A model generated the notes under the pieces. The model did no database searches, was not told the origin of the DNA, and saw only the letters and a list, made by a program, of their open reading frames with translations. A stretch of 64,000 bases of DNA from Planctomicrobium piriforme. Its GTDB lineage: Bacteria > Planctomycetota > Planctomycetia > Planctomycetales > Planctomycetaceae. The DNA lies in contig NZ_FOQD01000007.1 of NCBI RefSeq assembly GCF_900113665.1, forward strand, positions 1 through 64,000. Direction: 5' to 3'. A program made the position numbers and the translations under genes. Position 1 is the first letter of the stretch; the number at the start of each line of letters is the position of its first letter. This document shows, piece by piece, positions 60,230 through 64,000 of the stretch.

Positions 60230-60997
60230 TCATCCATTCAGCAGTTCGAGCAGCACGTTGTCGTGGGGGTAGGGGTGCCCGCGGTGTTGGCGGAAGCCTT
60301 CGCCGTAGGCGACTCCGAGTTCCGCGCCGCGGCGGGCGCTCCAGCGGCGGCAGGAATCGAGATATTCGTCCATGCCGTGCTGCCGTTTGAGCCAGTCGCG
60401 CTGGCTGGCATGGCAGGCGAGCATCTGCAGTTTCGTTTCGAACGTTTCGGAGATATCGACCACGAAATCGCTGGGGACCGGATTGCCGTACCAGTCGACC
60501 CCTTCAATCGGGTCCATGTAATACAGCGCCGGAATCTTCTTGGTGAGCGGGGCGGGATCCCATTGCTCGGTGTAGTAGTTGGGCACTGCGGCAGAGAAAC
60601 AGGCGTCGCGGACCAGCCGGCTCGTCGCTTCGTGATCTCCCATGTAGTCGACAGGAGGGGCGGTCAAAACGATGTCAGGCTGGGCCTTCCGCAGCGCCTC
60701 GGTCACCTTCTTGCGGCTCTCGTCATTCACGTCGATGCACAGGTCGCGGAATTCCAGACACATGTAATGGACGCCCAGCAGTGAGGCGGCCTTGGCGCCC
60801 TCTTTTCGTCGCACGGCAGCGATCTCGTCGGGTCCGAGTTCGGCGCTCCCCTTGTCGCCGGGGCTCATGCTGGCCATGACGATTTCACAGCCCCGTTTCT
60901 TCAATAGGGCGAGCGTGCCGGCACAGAGGATTTCGATGTCATCGGGGTGAGCATGAATGGCCAGAATGCGGGGGGGAGCGCTCAACTGAAACGCCAT
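60230..60997 (-). CDS. PIG-L/LmbE-type zinc deacetylase
   Basis: The family removes N-acetyl groups from sugars, as in GlcNAc-phosphatidylinositol and bacillithiol or mycothiol synthesis. The AHPDD motif (residues 16-20 in ILAIHAHPDDIEI) and the later HxxH type GDHEATSRL (zinc ligands) are present, with IVLTAPPVDYMGD between. The 255-residue length is typical. ATG 60997 has GAGGA upstream. The substrate cannot be told from context, since neighbours are unrelated. Confidence 0.93.
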   Translation of the reverse strand: MAFQLSAPPRILAIHAHPDDIEILCAGTLALLKKRGCEIVMASMSPGDKGSAELGPDEIAAVRRKEGAKAASLLGVHYMCLEFRDLCIDVNDESRKKVTEALRKAQPDIVLTAPPVDYMGDHEATSRLVRDACFSAAVPNYYTEQWDPAPLTKKIPALYYMDPIEGVDWYGNPVPSDFVVDISETFETKLQMLACHASQRDWLKRQHGMDEYLDSCRRWSARRGAELGVAYGEGFRQHRGHPYPHDNVLLELLNG

Positions 60998-61044
60998 ACG
61001 GTCCTCAGATCCAATGCGAATGCGACGTGAATAAACGACTGACG

Positions 61045-61136
61045 GCAGTTTTCAATCGTCAGTTTTCAGTGATCAGTTCGAAATACCTGACTGACGCGAT
61101 TCGAACTGAATACTGACGACTGAAAATTGAGAACTA
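61045..61136. repeat. Dispersed palindrome, family E, in the 307-base gap before the radical SAM gene
   Basis: The arms CAGTTTTCAATCGTCAGTTT and ACTGACGACTGAAAATTGAG enclose an inner palindrome CAGTTCGAAA / TTCGAACTG. A partial copy lies at 19660-19692. No gene is seen in 60998-61304. Confidence 0.78.
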
Positions 61137-61304
61137 TTTGATAGAGGTGCGAACCAGTATTTCCGGTTCCTGGTCTCTCGTCGAGTGAGGAACCGCGGTT
61201 TTAGCGTCGACTCTGTCGAACGGCGCTCTATGATGCAGTCTGGTCGTTATTTCGTTCCAGAACTCCGCATTTGTTTGCCCGGTTTGCTCGTTTGTTGACT
61301 CGCC

Positions 61305-62168
61305 ATGTCGCAGGAATCATTACAGCAGCACCGCTTTCATCCCCGGCAGTACGAACAGAACAAGTTCGTCTACCCGGTGGTGTCGCGGCGGAGCCATGGA
61401 ATTTCCATCGGGGTGAACCTGAATCCGGACAAGGTCTGCAACTTCGATTGCATCTACTGTCAGGTCGACCGCCGCAGCGAGGCGGAAACGCGGTTCGTGG
61501 AAATGGACCGCCTGCTGGCCGAGATCGAACACATGCTCGCGTATGTGTCGTCCGGCGAGATCTACAACGAACTCCGCTTCGCGAGTGTTCCTCCTCAGTT
61601 GCGACGGCTCAATGACATTGCCTTCTCAGGTGACGGCGAGCCGACGACGTTTCGTAACTTCGACGAGATCATCGAACGAGTCGCTTCGATTAAACAGCGG
61701 TTCGGCCTCGATGACGTCAAGATGGTGTTGATCACCAATGCGAGCATGTTTCATCGCCCTCGCGTGAAAGGCGGCCTGGAGATTCTGGATCGCAACAACG
61801 GCGAGATCTGGGCCAAGCTCGATGCGGGGACTGATGCGTATTATCACTTGATCGACCGGACGAAGATTCCTTTTCAGCGGATCCTCGACAACATCACCGA
61901 CGCTGCGAAGGTGCGTCCGCTGGTGATTCAGAGTCTGTTCATGCGGGTGCAGGGCGACGCGCCAGAGGTGGCCGAGATCGACGCCTACATCAGTCGCCTG
62001 CAGGAAATTGTCCGTAACGGCGGGCAATTGAAACTCGTGCAGGTGTACACAGTCGCCAGGCCGCCGGCCGAGAGCTTCGTCTCTTCGTTGACGAACGCAG
62101 AAGTGGATGTCATTGCGGAGCGTGTTGTCGCTGAGACGGGCATTCCGTCGGAAGCGTACTACGGCTGA
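61305..62168 (+). CDS. Radical SAM protein
   Basis: The [4Fe-4S] cluster motif C-x3-C-x2-C is Cys45, Cys49 and Cys52 in VCNFDCIYCQVDRRSE. The GGE-like SAM contact is in IAFSGDGEPTTFRNFDE. Later landmarks are MVLITNASMF and ILDRNNGEIWAKLDAGTDAY, which place it with the small radical SAM proteins of unknown substrate related to MoaA and wybutosine-type families. There is no SPASM extension or second cluster. The 287-residue length fits. The ATG has a poor ribosome site but no better start is available. Confidence 0.93.
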   Translation: MSQESLQQHRFHPRQYEQNKFVYPVVSRRSHGISIGVNLNPDKVCNFDCIYCQVDRRSEAETRFVEMDRLLAEIEHMLAYVSSGEIYNELRFASVPPQLRRLNDIAFSGDGEPTTFRNFDEIIERVASIKQRFGLDDVKMVLITNASMFHRPRVKGGLEILDRNNGEIWAKLDAGTDAYYHLIDRTKIPFQRILDNITDAAKVRPLVIQSLFMRVQGDAPEVAEIDAYISRLQEIVRNGGQLKLVQVYTVARPPAESFVSSLTNAEVDVIAERVVAETGIPSEAYYG

Positions 62169-62329
62169 GAGTCGCTCAAGATCAGAGTAATTCTGTGCCT
62201 GCAGCCGAAACTCGCAGTGCCGCCGAATGGCACTTCAATGCCAGCAAACTGAGTCCCTGCGAATGGTGATTCAACAGGGCTTCCATCAGACTGCGACGGC
62301 GCTGCTTTTCAGGCATTCGTCCAGTTGTG

Positions 62330-64000
62330 ATGGGAGCCATTTCATTGGCCGAGGTGGAACGTCGCGCTGACTCCTCCAGGTTCCAGCGGCCTGCTTGCGC
62401 CAGCGAGACGCGGGCGAATGAGAAGTGGTTGTGCTTTGCAGCAGCGATCAGTTGGCAAGCGGCGTTCGTTGTGGCGTGTCTCGTGGAAGCGGATCGGCTG
62501 CGAACACGGTTGCTGGAGCAGGCAACGGCAGGGAGTTGGTGGGAAGGGCCGGCGCTGGATGGAACCTGGTGGGTTCCGTTGCTGGCGATGGGACCGTTCT
62601 GCTGGTTCTGGAAGATTCGACGGGAGGGTATTGAGCGACTACCGGCGAGGCAGACGCTTCGAACCGTTTCTCGCAGATGTCTCATTCTCGGCGGCTGTGT
62701 TGTGGCGATCACCTCGCTGCTGACGACGCTGCACGCCGGCAATCAACGACTCGAATCAGAACCGGGCGGGCCTCGGTTCAGTCAGGTGGTTCCGATCATT
62801 CATGATGAATTCAGTTACCAGTTGCAGGCGCGGACATTCCTCGCGGGCCGCTGGAGCTGGGAGCCGCCGCCGCATGCTCGGGAACTGTTTCATCAACTGC
62901 ATGTCTTGAATGAAGACCGCTTTGCGAGCCGGTACTTGCCAGGGACAGGTCTCTGGATTGTTCCCTGGCTGGCGATCGGGCAACAGGTCTGGGGGCAGAT
63001 GTTCGCCAACATGCTGATCGCGGGGGGTATTTATGTCCTGGGCGTGCAGATCGCAGGTTTCGGCGTTGGAGTGACGGCGGGCATGCTGACGGCTCTTTCG
63101 CCCGATTTGGCTCTGTTTGGCAATTTGCTGCTGGCGCATCAGCCGGCGTTGGCGGGGCTGATTTGCTTTTTGAATGCCGCGGTCTGTTACTTACGGGGCG
63201 GCCCTGCAGGCTGGATGGCAATGGGGGGAGTGGGTCTCACGCTGGCGATGCTCTGCCGCCCGTTGACCGCAGCGGCGATTGCCCTCCCATGGGGAGTTGT
63301 GCTGCTCAGGGGCTGGTTGAAGGCCGAGTTTGGACAAACCAGCGTCAGGTGTTCCGTCCGTGAATGGCGGTTCGCCATCGCTGCTCTTGGCATTCCCATT
63401 CTTGCCGGACTGCTGCTGGTCGGCTGGCAGAGCCACTCGCTCACAGGCAGCGTCTTCACCACGGCGTATTCGCATTACACCGAACTCTACACGCCCCGAC
63501 ACGCATACGGTTTTGAGCAAGCGTCGAATCTCGTTGGAGCGGAACACCCGCGCGTGTTGCGGGAGTACAACGATTGGGCGGTGGAACTCACGCCGGGCGT
63601 TGCTCTTCAAAATTGTTGGGACCGCTTGTGCGGCAGTCTTGAATGGTCGTTAGGACTCGTGCCGCTGACGTTTGCCGCAGTGTTTGTCACGTTGACGATC
63701 CACCTTCAGAGTCGCTGGGTCAGGCTGGTGCTGGCTTCGATTCTCTGCCTGCACGTCGCCCATGTGCCGTACTGGCTGAACGGAATACTGAAGCACCACT
63801 ATGTGTTCGAATCAGGTCCGTTGTGGCTGTTGCTGCTCGCGGTCGCCGGTTCGCAATGCCTGGACCTTGCCAGAAAACGGGGAGCCGTGCTGTTCCCAGC
63901 CTGGGGCGGGACAGTGCTGGTCATGGCGGTGGCCGGCAACCTCTTTTCGCTTGATGGCGACGAGACAACGTCGCGACTGGCTCAGGGAGTCAAACAACTG
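62330..64000 (+). CDS. GT39-like membrane glycosyltransferase (partial, runs off right edge)
   Basis: The frame stays open for at least 557 codons to the window end. Multiple hydrophobic spans (LCFAAAISWQAAFVVACLV, LAIGQQVWGQMFANMLIAGG, TLAMLCRPLTAAAIALPWGV and more) and the loop motif IHDEFSYQLQARTFLAGRW (acidic DE, shared with ArnT and other polyprenyl-phosphate-sugar transferases) point to the GT-C fold. The most likely start is ATG 62330, or the GTG just before it; the ribosome site is weak. Such enzymes add sugars from dolichol or undecaprenyl carriers to proteins or lipids outside the membrane. The C-terminal part is missing. Confidence 0.8.
   Translation, partial: MGAISLAEVERRADSSRFQRPACASETRANEKWLCFAAAISWQAAFVVACLVEADRLRTRLLEQATAGSWWEGPALDGTWWVPLLAMGPFCWFWKIRREGIERLPARQTLRTVSRRCLILGGCVVAITSLLTTLHAGNQRLESEPGGPRFSQVVPIIHDEFSYQLQARTFLAGRWSWEPPPHARELFHQLHVLNEDRFASRYLPGTGLWIVPWLAIGQQVWGQMFANMLIAGGIYVLGVQIAGFGVGVTAGMLTALSPDLALFGNLLLAHQPALAGLICFLNAAVCYLRGGPAGWMAMGGVGLTLAMLCRPLTAAAIALPWGVVLLRGWLKAEFGQTSVRCSVREWRFAIAALGIPILAGLLLVGWQSHSLTGSVFTTAYSHYTELYTPRHAYGFEQASNLVGAEHPRVLREYNDWAVELTPGVALQNCWDRLCGSLEWSLGLVPLTFAAVFVTLTIHLQSRWVRLVLASILCLHVAHVPYWLNGILKHHYVFESGPLWLLLLAVAGSQCLDLARKRGAVLFPAWGGTVLVMAVAGNLFSLDGDETTSRLAQGVKQL

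Noticed and set aside
62182..62742. A 186-residue minus-strand frame
   Set aside because: It is antisense to the start of the membrane glycosyltransferase, and its composition (Ser/Arg/His-rich, no domain) is that of a shadow frame.

Overview
The window reads as a moderately GC-rich bacterial chromosome segment from the Planctomycetota. The clearest markers are three DUF1559 pseudopilin-like proteins (prepilin N-terminus, C-terminal H-x9-DG region), an FG-GAP/TPR gene pair, a YHYH-domain protein, a DUF2156/MprF-like protein, an Hsp70 with a C-terminal zinc ribbon, and many dispersed palindromic repeats between genes. No rRNA or CRISPR array is visible. One tRNA gene, tRNA-Ser(GGA), lies at 14867-14953 on the minus strand.

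Left arm (1-13.46 kb, all plus strand): a compact run of oxidative enzymes. In order these are an animal-type haem peroxidase (5' end unclear), a GH31 glycosidase, a secreted copper radical oxidase of the galactose/glyoxal oxidase type with the cofactor residues present, a small secreted HMA-like cysteine protein, a ferritin-like (VioB N-domain type) protein, a DyP-type haem peroxidase, an unrecognised 781-residue protein, and an FAD oxidoreductase whose start overlaps it. This is the best candidate for an undescribed system: H2O2-making oxidase chemistry beside two H2O2-using peroxidases, with possible metal-handling and cofactor-maturation partners. Immediately to its right lie a decayed tyrosine integrase (in-frame TAG, 3' end replaced by an IS5-type transposase fragment) and the tRNA-Ser gene. 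The whole arm may therefore be a tRNA-Ser-associated island whose other end is outside the window.

Middle (15-42 kb): mostly housekeeping and typical planctomycete genes. They are pdxJ, gcvT, a serine hydrolase carrying an in-frame repeat insertion, a YHYH protein, an HtrA-like protease without a signal peptide, an EpsC-type serine acetyltransferase, an FmdB-like protein without its zinc cysteines, a DUF1559 protein, an MprF-like protein, leuC, FG-GAP and TPR proteins, a toxin-antitoxin locus with a gutted PIN toxin, two DUF1559 paralogues behind a lipoprotein, an M50 protease, a HlyD-type adaptor and the Hsp70.

Right arm (42-64 kb): an iron-dependent alcohol dehydrogenase overlapping a Tat-exported PQQ-like beta-propeller; a signalling cluster made of a PAS histidine kinase, a single-domain regulator and a 1138-residue hybrid kinase containing a LOV-type PAS domain, followed by a NarL-type regulator; a CrtI-like desaturase; a secreted esterase; glgB; a FabZ-like dehydratase; a ceramidase-like secreted protein; a PIG-L deacetylase; a radical SAM protein; and a GT39-like membrane glycosyltransferase that runs off the right edge.
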